Positions 37,009 to 48,137 of a stretch of DNA of 64,000 nucleotides are shown in pieces. Source of the DNA: Microbacterium sp. SORGH_AS_0969 (GTDB lineage Bacteria > Actinomycetota > Actinomycetes > Actinomycetales > Microbacteriaceae); assembly GCF_030818255.1 (NCBI RefSeq), contig NZ_JAUTAG010000001.1:186001-250000 (forward strand), written 5' to 3'. Below the pieces are notes generated by a model that saw only the letters and a list, made by a program, of their open reading frames with translations, did no database searches and was not told where the DNA came from. The position numbers and the translations under genes were made by a program. Numbering within the stretch: position 1 is the stretch's first letter; the number at the start of each line of letters is the position of its first letter.

Positions 37009-39042
37009 TCATCCGAGGCTGGGGGGAAGCTGCTCGGCCAGCAGGGGCGCGAGGGTCGCGGCGTACGTGCGCGACAGGTGGTTGTCGTCTCGGTACAGTG
37101 CGACGTTGCCCACGACGCCGACGCACACGTCATCGGGGCAGATCCACGGGGTGAGGTCGACGAGCTGGACCCCCGCACGATCGAGCACGACGGCCGGATT
37201 GTCGTCGGCGAGCGAGCCCGCGCGCGGCACGGCACACTCCACAGGATCGGCCGCCTCGGCGACGCAGCTGTACATGTCGAACCCGAACCGCGGGTTGTCC
37301 CGGATGCCGAGGACGTCGATGCCGGCGTCGCCCATGCGATCGAGGAAGCGGTCGATGCCGGGGCGGAGCGCCTCGTCGGCCTCGCCGTGGTCCGATCGCG
37401 TCACGACGGTCACGACGGCATCCGGTCGCATCCGTTCGACGTGGTCGACCGCAGCCTCTCGCCACGCGTCGCACGTCGGGTCCATTCCCGGTTCGTCGAG
37501 CCCCATCGAGCAGCCGCCCTTGACGAGCATGACCACGCCCCACCCGTTCTGCTCCGCGAGGGGCGCGAGGGCCGCGGTGATCTGCTGCGAGTGAGAGTCG
37601 CCGACGACGACGATCGTCCGTCCGGCGCGGGCCGTGTGCGTGGTCTCGTTGCACGTGCCGATCAGGATCTCCGCCGTCGGCACGCGATCGCCGGTGCAGG
37701 GGCGGTCGAGTTGCATCCACTCGTCCTCGAGAGCGGCGGGCATCGGGAGCAGGACCGCGTCGGCAGGCGGCTCGGGCAGCGTGGGATCGTGCAGCACGGC
37801 CGCACCCGGGTTGGAGATGGCCGCGCGCGCCGCGACGGCCCGCGCCTCGAGCTCGCTCGAGACCTGCCACGCGGTCACGGGCACCACGACCACCGCCGCG
37901 GCGACGACCACCACCGCGATGGGGACGAGCCGGGAGGGGTCGCTTCTCCTCCACGCGCGGACGGGGGTGTCGACCGCCGCGGTCAACGCCCGGGCGAGGG
38001 CGAGCGAGAGCACGATGACGAGCGTTCCCCCGACGATCCCGGCGCCTTCCCTGCCCGTCACGACGAGGAAGGTGACGAGGATCGGCCAGTGCACCAGGTA
38101 GAGGGCGTAGGCGTCGCGACCGAGGAACCGCAGGGGACGGGATGCCAGCAACCGCGCCGGTCCCCCGGAGGCCACGCCGCTTCCCGAGACGACGATCGCG
38201 GCCGCGCACAGCACCGGCCAGAGTGCGAGGAAGCCGGGGAACCCGCCCTGCACGTCGACGACGAGACCGAGGACCAGGAGTCCGAACAGCCCCGCCCACC
38301 CGAGCAGCGCGCGGATCACCGGCCCCGGGCGCACGTGCGGCAGCACGACGACGAGGAGCGAGCCCGCGGCGAACTCCCACAGGCGCGCGCCCGTGTCGAA
38401 GTAGGCACTCTGCTGCTCCGCCGCCGTCCGGACGATCGCGTACGACAGCGAGAGAGCGAACACCACGGTGAAGACGACGCCGACGACGCGGTCCGGCGAC
38501 AGGCGGAAGCGGCGGACGATCGCCTGGCACACGGCGAGAAGGATGACCCAGAGCACGAACGCCTGCCCCTGCACCGACATCGACCAGAAGTGCTGGAGCG
38601 GACTCGGCACCTCCGTCCGTGCGTAGTAGTCGACGGCATCCGCCGCCAACAGGGCGTTCTGCATGTAGAGGAGCGACGCCCAGGTCTGCTCCCAGATCGC
38701 GCGCCACGTGGCCGGCGGGAAGAACGTCCAGGCGAGGGCGAGGACGCCCACCAGCGTCACTGCTGCCGCGGGCAGCAACCGGCGGAAGATGCCGATGAGG
38801 TGCGCGACCGGACGAACGGGTGTCGGTCCGTCCATCCGACGCACGAAGCCGCGGGTGAGGAAGAACGCCGACAGCATGAGGAAGACGTCGACGCCGCCCG
38901 AGACCCGGCCGATCCACACGTGGTAGGTCACGACGAGCAGGATCGCGACGGCGCGCAGGCCGTCGATGTCGGGGCGATACGCCCAGCGCCCCTCGTCCGC
39001 CCGGTCAGCGCTCGCCGACCGGACCTCGGACCCGTGGGTCAT
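37009..39042 (-). CDS. OafA/YrhL-type acyltransferase with SGNH domain
   Basis: Residues about 20-390 of this 677-residue protein are an acyltransferase-3 membrane domain of ten or more helices, starting YRPDIDGLRAVAILLVVTYH with the catalytic-type His of TYH. Residues about 430-677 form an extracytoplasmic SGNH hydrolase-like domain, with block I VVVGDSHSQQI and block V DDNHLSRTYA. Such proteins O-acetylate cell-surface polysaccharide or peptidoglycan: acetyl groups cross the membrane through the first domain and are transferred by the second. Its place between glf and wzm suggests modification of the galactan, but that is inference. GTG at 39048 is an alternative start. Confidence 0.9.
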   Translation of the reverse strand: MTHGSEVRSASADRADEGRWAYRPDIDGLRAVAILLVVTYHVWIGRVSGGVDVFLMLSAFFLTRGFVRRMDGPTPVRPVAHLIGIFRRLLPAAAVTLVGVLALAWTFFPPATWRAIWEQTWASLLYMQNALLAADAVDYYARTEVPSPLQHFWSMSVQGQAFVLWVILLAVCQAIVRRFRLSPDRVVGVVFTVVFALSLSYAIVRTAAEQQSAYFDTGARLWEFAAGSLLVVVLPHVRPGPVIRALLGWAGLFGLLVLGLVVDVQGGFPGFLALWPVLCAAAIVVSGSGVASGGPARLLASRPLRFLGRDAYALYLVHWPILVTFLVVTGREGAGIVGGTLVIVLSLALARALTAAVDTPVRAWRRSDPSRLVPIAVVVVAAAVVVVPVTAWQVSSELEARAVAARAAISNPGAAVLHDPTLPEPPADAVLLPMPAALEDEWMQLDRPCTGDRVPTAEILIGTCNETTHTARAGRTIVVVGDSHSQQITAALAPLAEQNGWGVVMLVKGGCSMGLDEPGMDPTCDAWREAAVDHVERMRPDAVVTVVTRSDHGEADEALRPGIDRFLDRMGDAGIDVLGIRDNPRFGFDMYSCVAEAADPVECAVPRAGSLADDNPAVVLDRAGVQLVDLTPWICPDDVCVGVVGNVALYRDDNHLSRTYAATLAPLLAEQLPPSLG

Positions 39043-39055
39043 ACGCACGGAGGCG

Positions 39056-40300
<1,245 letters not shown>

Positions 40301-40340
40301 TTAGCATGGCTGACTGTCGTCCAGCGAGAAATGGGAGTGC

Positions 40341-42266
40341 ATGAGCGATTCCTGGTGGGTGATCGTGATGCCTCTGATCATCTCGGTCCTCGCTCTCGTC
40401 GTCCCCGGAATCGTGGTCCTCGCCGCGGGATGGGGCGTGCCGCGACTCCCGGTGCTCGCGCTCTCCCCCGTCGTGTCGATCGCCGTGCTCTCGGTCGCCG
40501 CGATCGCCGCCCCCCTTGCGGGCCTGTCGTGGTCGCTCCTTCCCGTCGCGATCGTCACGATCGTCGCCGCTGCGGCCGCCTTCGGACTGCGCCGCTGGGT
40601 CGGTCGCGAGACGGATCCGTCGACCTCCGCCCGGACGGCGCTGTGGGGCGGCCTGTCACTGGTCGTCGCGGGCGTCGTCATCGCCGCGCAGCTGGCCTGG
40701 ACCTTCGGCGGCCCCGCGCACATCTCCCAGACCTTCGACGCGATCGTGCACCTGAACACGGTGGCCTTCGCCGTCGACTCCGGCAACGCCTCGGCTTTCC
40801 ATATCGGTCTCACCTCTGACATCGGCTTCTACCCGAACGGCTGGCACACCGTCGCCGCGCTGGCCGCGCAGGTGACGGGGGCCTCGATCCCCGTGGCCGT
40901 CAACGCCGCGAACATCGCGCTCGCGGCCGTCGCCTGGCCGCTTTCGGTCGTGGCGCTCAGCGTCGTCCTGCTGTCCGAGCGCACGGCCGTGGTCGTCAGT
41001 GCCGCGGCCCTGTCGACCGGCTTCGGCGCCTTCCCGCTCCTCTTGATGTACTTCGGCGTCCTCTATCCGAACGCCATGGGCTACGCCGTCCTGCCGGGCG
41101 GCGTCGCCGTCGTCGTCCTCCTTCTGCGGGCGACCGGCCTCGCCGCGCGCGTGCGCGCCGCAGTCCTTGTGCTCGTCTCCGCCGCGGGCGTGGGCCTCGC
41201 CCACCCCAACGCCTTCCTGTCGATGGCCGCGCTCGGCGCCGCTGTCGTCGTGGTCGAGCTGATCGGCCGGGCCGTGCGGCATCCGTCCCGCCGACGCTGG
41301 TGGTGCACCACCGCGGTCCTGCTCTCCCTCACCGTCGTGCTCGGCGTGCTGTGGCGCGTCATGCGCACCAATGCCGCGATGTCCGGCTGGGCCCCGTGGC
41401 AGACCACGGCGCGCGCCCTCGGAGAAGCGCTGCTGCTCTCCCCCGGCGGGTACACCATCACCGTCACGATCTCGGTGATGATCGCCGTGGGCGTGTTCCG
41501 CATCGTCCGCCAGCCCCGCCTGCTCGTGGTGGCCACACCGATGATCGTGGCGACGATCCTCTTCATCGTGGCCTCCGGGACGGCCGCCGGCAACGCGCTG
41601 CGCGAGTTCCTCACCAACCCCTGGTACAACGACTCGTACCGCCTCGCCGCGCTGCTGCCGGCCGCCGGGATACCGGTCGCCGTCCTCGGCGCGGTGACGA
41701 TCGCGGATGCCGCATCCCGCGCCCTCACCCGCGCTCGCGCCGGACGCTTCGTACGCGTCGCGGTGGCCGCGTTCGGCGTCCTGGCGGTGTTCTCGGTCGG
41801 GGTGAGCCCGAACATCCTGCGCACCGCCGCGGACGCGCGCGCCGCCTACGACCTCGGTGCCACGTCCCCCCTGCTCACCGCCGACGAGGAGGCGCTGCTG
41901 GAGCGCCTCTCCGAGACGACCCCCGCCGACGCGGTGATCGCGGGCAGCCCGTGGACCGGAGCCTCGCTCGCCTACGCGATCGGCGACCGCGAGGTACTGC
42001 GCAAGCACGTATTCGGCGCGATCGGCGCCGACGAGCAGTACCTCGACAACCGGTTGAGCTCGATCGACTCCGACCCGCGTGTGTGCGAGGCCGTCGACCG
42101 TCTCGGGGTGGACTACGTGCTCGACTTCGGTGCCCAGAACGTCTGGAACAACCCCGGGGTCGGTCTCGATCGCCAGGGCCTGTACAACCTCACCCCGTCC
42201 GAGCACCTCGTTCTCGTGGACTCACAGGGCCCGTCGGCGCGCCTGTTCAAGATCGAAGGGTGCTGA
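40341..42266 (+). CDS. DUF6541 family polytopic membrane protein
   Basis: The 641-residue protein has about thirteen transmembrane helices from residue 8 to 495. An extracytoplasmic C-terminal domain of about 145 residues contains AVIAGSPWTGASLAYAIGDR and CEAVDRLGVDYVLDFG. The plan resembles GT-C-type integral glycosyltransferases or DUF6541 proteins of actinobacterial glycan loci. The loop DAIVHLNTVAFAVDSGN could supply the acidic residue of a GT-C active site, but this is not proven. ATG at 40341 has GGGAG 5 nt upstream. It starts the long plus-strand glycosyltransferase series. Confidence 0.8.
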   Translation: MSDSWWVIVMPLIISVLALVVPGIVVLAAGWGVPRLPVLALSPVVSIAVLSVAAIAAPLAGLSWSLLPVAIVTIVAAAAAFGLRRWVGRETDPSTSARTALWGGLSLVVAGVVIAAQLAWTFGGPAHISQTFDAIVHLNTVAFAVDSGNASAFHIGLTSDIGFYPNGWHTVAALAAQVTGASIPVAVNAANIALAAVAWPLSVVALSVVLLSERTAVVVSAAALSTGFGAFPLLLMYFGVLYPNAMGYAVLPGGVAVVVLLLRATGLAARVRAAVLVLVSAAGVGLAHPNAFLSMAALGAAVVVVELIGRAVRHPSRRRWWCTTAVLLSLTVVLGVLWRVMRTNAAMSGWAPWQTTARALGEALLLSPGGYTITVTISVMIAVGVFRIVRQPRLLVVATPMIVATILFIVASGTAAGNALREFLTNPWYNDSYRLAALLPAAGIPVAVLGAVTIADAASRALTRARAGRFVRVAVAAFGVLAVFSVGVSPNILRTAADARAAYDLGATSPLLTADEEALLERLSETTPADAVIAGSPWTGASLAYAIGDREVLRKHVFGAIGADEQYLDNRLSSIDSDPRVCEAVDRLGVDYVLDFGAQNVWNNPGVGLDRQGLYNLTPSEHLVLVDSQGPSARLFKIEGC

Positions 42267-42267
42267 C

Positions 42268-43465
42268 GTGTCCCGCGAGAGCCGCATCGCCGTCGCGTAC
42301 GACTGCCTCTTCCCCTACTCTACGGGGGGTGGCGAGCGGCAGTACCGCGCGCAGGCCGACGAGCTCGGGCGCCGCGGACTCGAGGTCGACTACCTCACCT
42401 CCGTCCAGTGGGACGGTCCGACACCGACCGAGGAGCACTTCCGCATCCGGCCCCTCACGGGCCGCCTGAACCTCTACTCCCCCGGCGGGGTCCGACGGAT
42501 CCCGGCGGCCCTGCGCTACGCCGCCGCGCTGTTCCGCGCGCTCGTTCGCCGCCGTCGTCGCTACACCGCGGTGATCGTGAGCGGCCTGCCGATCTTCAAC
42601 GTCTTCGCGGCGCGTCTCGCCCTGCTCGGCTCGGGTACGCGCATCGTCGTGGACTACCTCGAGGTCTGGCACCGGCGGCAGTGGGTCGAGTACTCGGGCA
42701 TGGTCACCGGAACGATCGCGTGGATCCTGCAGCGCGCGGCGATCGCGATCACTCCGCTCGCCACCTGCCACTCACAACTCACCGCGACGCGGCTTCGCGG
42801 CGAGGGCCTGCGCCGAGAACCGCTCGTCAGCCCCGGGCTCATCGACGACGCCGTCGAGGTCGAGACCCCCGGCCCCGCGGCACACCCTCCCTACGTCCTC
42901 TACGTGGGCCGCCACATCCCCGACAAGCAGGTCGAGGTCATTCCCGCCGCGGTCGCCGCCGCGCGCGAGAGCCTCGCCGACCTCCGCCTGGTGATCCTCG
43001 GTCACCGGCCCGAGCTCCGACGCCGTGCGCGCCGAGGTGCGCAGGGTCGGCGGAGAGGAGTGGACCGAGTTCCCCGGATTCGTCTCGGATGCCGAGCTCG
43101 ACACGCTCCTGCACGGAGCACTCGCGCTCGTGCACCCGTCGCGCCGCGAGGGCTTCGGTCTCGTCGTCGTCGAGGCCAACGCCCACGGCACCCCGGTGGT
43201 CCTCGTCGCGCACGAGGGCAACGCCGCCACCGAGCTCATCGACGAGGGCGTCAATGGCGTCGTCGCCGCGACCACCCGCCCCGACGATCTCGCCCGCGCC
43301 ATCCGGGCCGTCGCCGACGGGGGTGACGACCTCCGCCGCACCGCGCGCGCCTGGTACGACACCGCCGTCCGCACCCGCACCATCCGCCGCACCGTGGAGG
43401 GCATCGCATCGGCACTCGCGTTGCCGAACCGCTCCACGGTGAAGACGAAAGAAGACACGCCTTGA
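42268..43465 (+). pseudogene. GT4 glycosyltransferase with a single-base frameshift
   Basis: The N-terminal half, from GTG at 42268, encodes a GT-B donor start (VAYDCLFPYSTGGGERQY) up to YVLYVGRHIPDKQVEVI and LRLVILGH. The reading frame is then lost, and the rest of the GT4 domain is in another frame from about 43007: AVRAEVRRVGGEEWTEFPGF, then PSRREGFGLVVVEANAHGTPVV with the Glu-x7-Glu motif. Total length is 399 codons plus one base. Dropping one C at about 43005-43006 restores LGHGPSSDAVRAEV. Either the gene is newly broken or this is a base-calling error. It would be about 398 residues if intact. The stop overlaps the next TTG start. Confidence 0.85.
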
Positions 43466-44706
43466 CCAGTCCCGTACCAACCGATCCCGCCTCGAGCGAT
43501 CCCGCCTCGAGCGGTTCCGCCTCGAGCGACGGCGTCGAGCTGACGATCCTCATGCCCTGCCTCAACGAGGCGGAGACCCTCGAGGTGTGCATCCGCAAGG
43601 CGCAGGGGTTCCTCGCGCGCAGCGGCATCCGCGGTGAGGTCCTCATCTCGGACAACGGCAGCACCGATGGATCGCAGGCCATCGCCGAGCGGCTCGGCGC
43701 CCGCGTCTCGCACGCCCCGCGGCGCGGCTACGGAGCCGCGCTCATCAACGGCATCGAGACGGCCCGTGGCCGGTTCGTGATCATGGCCGACGCCGACGAC
43801 AGCTACGACTTCGAGAACCTCGAGCCCTTCGTCGAGCGCCTGCGCGCCGGTGCCGATCTGGTCATGGGCAACCGCTTCCGCGGGGGCATCGCCCCCGGCG
43901 CCATGCCGCCGCTGCACAAGTACCTCGGAAACCCGGTGCTGTCCTTCATCGGAGAGCTGTTCTTCCGTCCCGGCATCCGCGACTTCCACTGCGGTCTGCG
44001 CGGTTTCAACCGCGCGCGCATCCGCGACCTCGACCTCCAGACGACCGGCATGGAGTTCGCCTCCGAGATGGTCGTGCGCGCCTCGCTCGCGCGGTACCGC
44101 ATCGAAGAAGTCCCGACGACGCTGAAGAAGGACGGACGCTCGCGCCCGCCGCACCTGCGCAGCTGGCACGACGGCTGGCGCCACCTCCGGTTCCTGCTGC
44201 TGTTCGCCCCGCGGTGGCTGTTCGTCTACCCCGGGCTCGTCGCATTCTTCCTGGGCGCGATCGCCGTCGCCGTGCTCTCGTTCGGCGGTGTCGAGATCGC
44301 CGGGGTCGGGTTCGACGTCACGACGATGGTCTACGCCAGCGCCCTGTGCGTGATCGGCTTCCAATCCCTGTTGTTCTTCTGGCTGACCAAGCTGTACGCC
44401 ACGCAAGAGGGGTTCCTCCCGACGAGCGAACGGTACCGACGCATCGTCGCGAAGTGGTCCGCCGAGCGCGGTCTGCTCATCGGGGTCGGGCTCTTCCTCC
44501 TCGGCGTCGTCATCGGCATCGTGCAGGTGACGCTGTGGGGAAGCCTCGACTTCGGGCAGCAGAACGCCGCACAGGCGGTGCGCATCGCGGTGCCGAGTGC
44601 GCTGACGATCATCCTCGGATTCCAGACCGTGATGATGAGCTTCTTCTCGGGCGTCCTCACCACACCGCGACGCGAGCAGCGGCCCGAAGCCGTCATCGAG
44701 AGCTGA
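43462..44706 (+). CDS. GT2 polyprenyl-phosphate-type glycosyltransferase with C-terminal membrane helices
   Basis: The 414-residue protein starts at TTG 43462, overlapping the previous stop. After a repetitive 25-residue N-terminus (DPASS units) comes a GT-A domain. It has LTILMPCLNEAETLEVC, ISDNGSTDGS, the DxD-type MADADDSYDF (about residues 112-121) and NRFRGGIAPGAMPPLHKYLGN (key residues H and K). Four transmembrane helices follow (about 255-400). The fold is that of dolichol- or undecaprenyl-phosphate sugar synthases that make lipid-linked sugars on the cytoplasmic face. It could supply a lipid-phosphate sugar for the DUF6541 protein or other extracytoplasmic transferases. Confidence 0.88.
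   Translation: MTSPVPTDPASSDPASSGSASSDGVELTILMPCLNEAETLEVCIRKAQGFLARSGIRGEVLISDNGSTDGSQAIAERLGARVSHAPRRGYGAALINGIETARGRFVIMADADDSYDFENLEPFVERLRAGADLVMGNRFRGGIAPGAMPPLHKYLGNPVLSFIGELFFRPGIRDFHCGLRGFNRARIRDLDLQTTGMEFASEMVVRASLARYRIEEVPTTLKKDGRSRPPHLRSWHDGWRHLRFLLLFAPRWLFVYPGLVAFFLGAIAVAVLSFGGVEIAGVGFDVTTMVYASALCVIGFQSLLFFWLTKLYATQEGFLPTSERYRRIVAKWSAERGLLIGVGLFLLGVVIGIVQVTLWGSLDFGQQNAAQAVRIAVPSALTIILGFQTVMMSFFSGVLTTPRREQRPEAVIES
43483..43527 (+). repeat. 15-bp tandem repeat within the GT2 N-terminus
   Basis: GATCCCGCCTCGAGC occurs twice in tandem, followed by a third unit with two to three changes. It encodes DPASS-DPASS-GSASS. Being in frame, unit gain or loss would lengthen or shorten the disordered N-terminus without breaking the gene. 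Confidence 0.75.
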
Positions 44707-44711
44707 GAACT

Positions 44712-45845
44712 GTGCGGATCCTCGTCGATCTGCTCGGCTACACCGGCGGTCGCGGTGGCACCGAGACCTACGTGCGCGAGCTCCTCCCGCGCCTGGCCGC
44801 GGAGATGCCGGATACGGATTTCGTCACCCTCACCGGCGCAGCCGGCGCAGCTGCCGTCCGCCGCTTCGCCCCCGGCGAGGTGCGCGTCATCGAGTGGGTG
44901 GGCGACGGGCGCGCCTCGTGGGCGGCGGGCGAGATCGTCGCGGTGAACCGGGCGGCGAAAGCGATGGATGCCGACCTGGTGTGGAGTCCCGCGAACTTCG
45001 GGCCCCTGACCGCCGGCGACGTCGCCCGCGTGGTCTCGGTGCATGACGTCATCTACCACGAGGTACCCGGCGCCGGTCTCGAGCGGATCACGCGCGCCGT
45101 GACGGCCTGGCTCATGACGCGCACCGCGCAGACCGCACAGGAGGTCGTCACGGTCTCAGAGACCGCGGCGAGCGCGATCTCCTGCCATCTCGGCGTCGAG
45201 AGGGAGCGCATCACGGTCGTGCACAACGGCCGGTCTGAGATCTCGGGGGTCGACAACCCGTGGCGGCTGCTCGCCTCCCTCGGCATCCGTCCCGGTCGGT
45301 CCCTGCTGCTGTCGACGGGCAACCGGATGCCGCACAAGAACTTCGACGGTCTGCTCGCCGCGATCGAGCGGATGCCGCCCGAGCGACGCCCCCTCACGGT
45401 GATCGCGGGCGGAGGCGCCGACGACCCGCTGCGCCCGACGGTGGAGAAGCTGGGCCTCGGCGACGACGTGGTCCTGCCCGGATGGGTCGGCGACGAGCAG
45501 CTGCGCGCGTTGTACGAGGTGGCCGACGTCTACGCGTGCCCCTCGCTCACCGAGGGATTCGGCCTGCCCGTGGTCGACGCCCTCGGCGCAGGCGTGCCCG
45601 TCGTGGCCCACGACACCGCGGTACTGCGGGAGGTCGGTGGGGAGTGGGCGCGCTACGCCGACGCCACCTCCCCGCAGGCGTTCGGCTCCGCGATCGCGGA
45701 CGCCCTGGCGCTCGACGAGAGAACGCGCGCGGATCTGCGTGCGGGCGGCCGCCAGTGGGCCGGCCGTTTCACCTGGGCCGCGGCGGCCGTGGCCCTCTCG
45801 GTCGTCTTCCGCCGTGCCGCGGCGCGAGGTAATCGACGTGGCTGA
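44712..45845 (+). CDS. GT4 glycosyltransferase
   Basis: The 377-residue GT-B enzyme begins at GTG 44712, 5 bp after the previous stop, with RILVDLLGYTGGRGGTETYVREL. It has VSVHDVIYHEVPG, LLSTGNRMPHKNFDGLL and the donor-binding PSLTEGFGLPVVDALGAGVPVV (key residues E-x7-D and GVPVV). The pattern of mannosyl/rhamnosyl-type transferases (HDVIYHE, NRMPHKN) suggests a hexose or deoxyhexose donor bound to a nucleotide, but the sugar cannot be read from sequence. The end overlaps the flippase start by 8 bp. Confidence 0.9.
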   Translation: MRILVDLLGYTGGRGGTETYVRELLPRLAAEMPDTDFVTLTGAAGAAAVRRFAPGEVRVIEWVGDGRASWAAGEIVAVNRAAKAMDADLVWSPANFGPLTAGDVARVVSVHDVIYHEVPGAGLERITRAVTAWLMTRTAQTAQEVVTVSETAASAISCHLGVERERITVVHNGRSEISGVDNPWRLLASLGIRPGRSLLLSTGNRMPHKNFDGLLAAIERMPPERRPLTVIAGGGADDPLRPTVEKLGLGDDVVLPGWVGDEQLRALYEVADVYACPSLTEGFGLPVVDALGAGVPVVAHDTAVLREVGGEWARYADATSPQAFGSAIADALALDERTRADLRAGGRQWAGRFTWAAAAVALSVVFRRAAARGNRRG

Positions 45846-47076
45846 ACCGACCTCGCTGCGTTCCCGCCTGTTCGGCTTCACGCTGATCCCGGCGGTCGCG
45901 GCGGTCTCACCCCTCGTCGTCCTGCCGGCGGTGTCGCGCGCCGCCCCCGAAGGCTGGTCGAGTGCGATCGCCGGCGAATCGATCGGCACGTTCGCGGCGA
46001 TCGCCGTCGCCTACGGATGGACGACCGTGGGCCCCGCCCTCGTGTCGATCGCGGCCGACGACGTCCGCCGCGGGCGGCTCTACCGCGATGCCCTCGTCGT
46101 GCGCCTGGCGACGTCGATCATCGCGCTGCCCGCGCTCGTGCTGGTATGCCTGCTCGTGGCCACGCCCGGCTACGGGGTGCTCGCCGCCCTGATGGGATTG
46201 CAGGGCGCCATGATCGCCCTGTCGTTCACGTGGTTCTCGGTGGGGGTAGGCGATCCCCGATCGATCCTCTTCTACGATGCCGTGCCGCGCCTGGTGGTGG
46301 CGGTGGGCTCGATGCTCGCAATCGTCAACGGTGCTCCGGTGGAGGTCTATCCGCTCGCGGGGATCTCGGTGACGGTGGTCGGCACGACGCTCTTCTCTTT
46401 GCGGCTGCTGCGCCGATACCCGTCGGCCTGGCCGCCCCTGCGCGAGATCCCGGGTCTGTTCCGCGTCGGAGCGCCGGTCGCCTTGAACGATGCCGCCCTC
46501 GGCGCGTACTCGGCCGTCCCAACTCCACTCGTCAACGTACTCTCGACCGGTGCGGCCGCCTCGGGCTTCGCCTCCGCCGACAAGATGGCCAAACTCGGGC
46601 AGTTCCTCCCCCTCACCCTCGCGAATGCGCTGCAGTCCTGGTCGGCCGAGGTCACCGGGCCGGCGCGGCGGTCGCGGCTGCGCCTGGCACTTCTTCTGCA
46701 CGGCGGCTTCGGCGTGCTCGGCATGCTCGTGCTCGGTTTCGCCGGTCCCCCGGTCAGCGCCCTGATGTTCGGCGAGCCCGCTGCGGCACCCTTCGCTGTG
46801 TGCCTCTCCCTCGGTATCGCCTTCGCCCTCTTCTCGCTGCGCACCTCGATGACACGGCACGTGCTCTTCCCGGCGGGTGAGCAGCACGCTGTGATGCGGG
46901 CCACCGTGACAGCGACGGTCGTCGGCATCCCCCTCATGATCGGCACGGGTCTGTTCCTGGGGCCGGTCGGGGCGGCGGCCGGGTTAGCGGTGACCGAGGC
47001 AATCTCCACCCTCATCCTCATCGGGCGCACGCGCCGACAGGTCGACCTCGTCGCCGTCGAGGAGCACGCCCCGTGA
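45838..47076 (+). CDS. polysaccharide flippase (Wzx/MOP-like)
   Basis: The 412-residue protein has about twelve transmembrane helices and a MATE/Wzx-like plan: helix 1 begins LFGFTLIPAVAAVSPLVVLP, and a central region reads APVALNDAALGAYSAVPTPLV. It should flip lipid-linked oligosaccharide repeat units outward. Its presence beside two ABC exporter systems means the locus can export glycans by at least two mechanisms, Wzx-type and ABC-type. The GTG at 45838 overlaps the previous gene by 8 bp. Confidence 0.85.
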   Translation: MAEPTSLRSRLFGFTLIPAVAAVSPLVVLPAVSRAAPEGWSSAIAGESIGTFAAIAVAYGWTTVGPALVSIAADDVRRGRLYRDALVVRLATSIIALPALVLVCLLVATPGYGVLAALMGLQGAMIALSFTWFSVGVGDPRSILFYDAVPRLVVAVGSMLAIVNGAPVEVYPLAGISVTVVGTTLFSLRLLRRYPSAWPPLREIPGLFRVGAPVALNDAALGAYSAVPTPLVNVLSTGAAASGFASADKMAKLGQFLPLTLANALQSWSAEVTGPARRSRLRLALLLHGGFGVLGMLVLGFAGPPVSALMFGEPAAAPFAVCLSLGIAFALFSLRTSMTRHVLFPAGEQHAVMRATVTATVVGIPLMIGTGLFLGPVGAAAGLAVTEAISTLILIGRTRRQVDLVAVEEHAP

Positions 47077-47107
47077 TAGCACCGAACCCCGGAAGGGCTG
47101 CTCTCGC

Positions 47108-48085
47108 ATGATTGATGCACCCGAGGTCGACCTCGTCATCCCCGTGTACGGCGGATGGGACTTCGTGCGCGCGTGCCTGCATGCCGCGACGCACCAGAGC
47201 GCGCCCGCACGAGTGATCGTCATCGACGACCGCTCGCCCGACGACACCGCGGATCGCATCGCCGCGGACTTCCCCGAGGTAACCCTCATCCGCAACGAGC
47301 GCAACCTAGGATTCGCACGCGCCTGCAACGTGGGCCTGTCGACTGGTACGGGTCGGCTGGTGATGCTCGTCAACAGCGACGTCGTCCTCGAGACGGACGC
47401 CGTGGAGCGGGTGCTTGCCGCGATGCCCGGCCCTCGCGACGAACGCCGGGTTGGCAGCGCGGCGACCCTGCTCCTCGCCCCCGACGGGACCGTCGACTCC
47501 TTCGGCATCGTCGCCGACGTCACCGGAGCCGGTTTCGTGCGTTTCCACGGAGCGGCACTCCCGGCGGCGGACCCCGTCGAGCCGCCCGTGCTCGGTCCCT
47601 ACGGCGCGGTCGCCGTCTACGCGCGCGCCGCCCTCCATGAGGTGGGACTGTTCGACACGAACATCTTCATGTACGGCGAGGAGCTCGACCTGGCCTTCCG
47701 CCTGCGCGCCGCGGGATGGGGGTGCGTCGCGATCGACGGGCCGCTCGGCACGCATCTGGGCGGGGCGAGCGCCGGTCGCGAGTCGGCGCGCCAGCGTCGA
47801 CTGTCGGGGTTCGCACGCGGCTACCTGCTACGCAAGTACGGCATCCTGCGCTCTCGGCAGGGACTGCGCGCTCTCACGGTCGAGCTCGTGGTCAGTGGCG
47901 CCCGGCTCCTTCTGCGCCGCGACGTCCTCTCCCTGCGCGGGCGCTGGGAGGGGTGGCGCCGCGGTGCCGACGCGTCCCCCACTGCCCTTCCGCTCGAGGC
48001 CGTCGACCGCACGATCGGACTGCGCGAGTCGATGCGCATGCGCGGCGACCGGTACTGGGCCGAGCGTCCCGTGTCGCGGTCATGA
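47108..48085 (+). CDS. GT2 rhamnosyltransferase-like glycosyltransferase
   Basis: The 325-residue GT-A enzyme has DLVIPVYGGWDFVRACL, VIDDRSPDDT, RNLGFARACNVG, the metal motif VNSDVVL (about residues 87-93) and MYGEELDLAFRLRAAGW. This set is typical of the WbbL/RfbF group that adds rhamnose or a related sugar in surface glycan assembly. The rmlA and rmlB genes at the window end could supply dTDP-rhamnose. ATG at 47108 follows the flippase by 31 bp and has GGAAGGG upstream. An extended C-terminal helical part (about 235-325) is unassigned. Confidence 0.88.
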   Translation: MIDAPEVDLVIPVYGGWDFVRACLHAATHQSAPARVIVIDDRSPDDTADRIAADFPEVTLIRNERNLGFARACNVGLSTGTGRLVMLVNSDVVLETDAVERVLAAMPGPRDERRVGSAATLLLAPDGTVDSFGIVADVTGAGFVRFHGAALPAADPVEPPVLGPYGAVAVYARAALHEVGLFDTNIFMYGEELDLAFRLRAAGWGCVAIDGPLGTHLGGASAGRESARQRRLSGFARGYLLRKYGILRSRQGLRALTVELVVSGARLLLRRDVLSLRGRWEGWRRGADASPTALPLEAVDRTIGLRESMRMRGDRYWAERPVSRS

Positions 48086-48125
48086 CGGCATCCCCATCGC
48101 GTCCGGACCGTGCGGGCGACCTGCC

Positions 48126-48131
48126 TACACT
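48126..48131 (+). promoter_or_regulatory. -10 element before the CgeB-like gene
   Basis: TACACT is followed by 6 nt and then GTG at 48138. There is no ribosome binding site. This suggests an internal leaderless promoter 40 bp after the previous gene. Confidence 0.4.
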
Positions 48132-48137
48132 CGAAGA

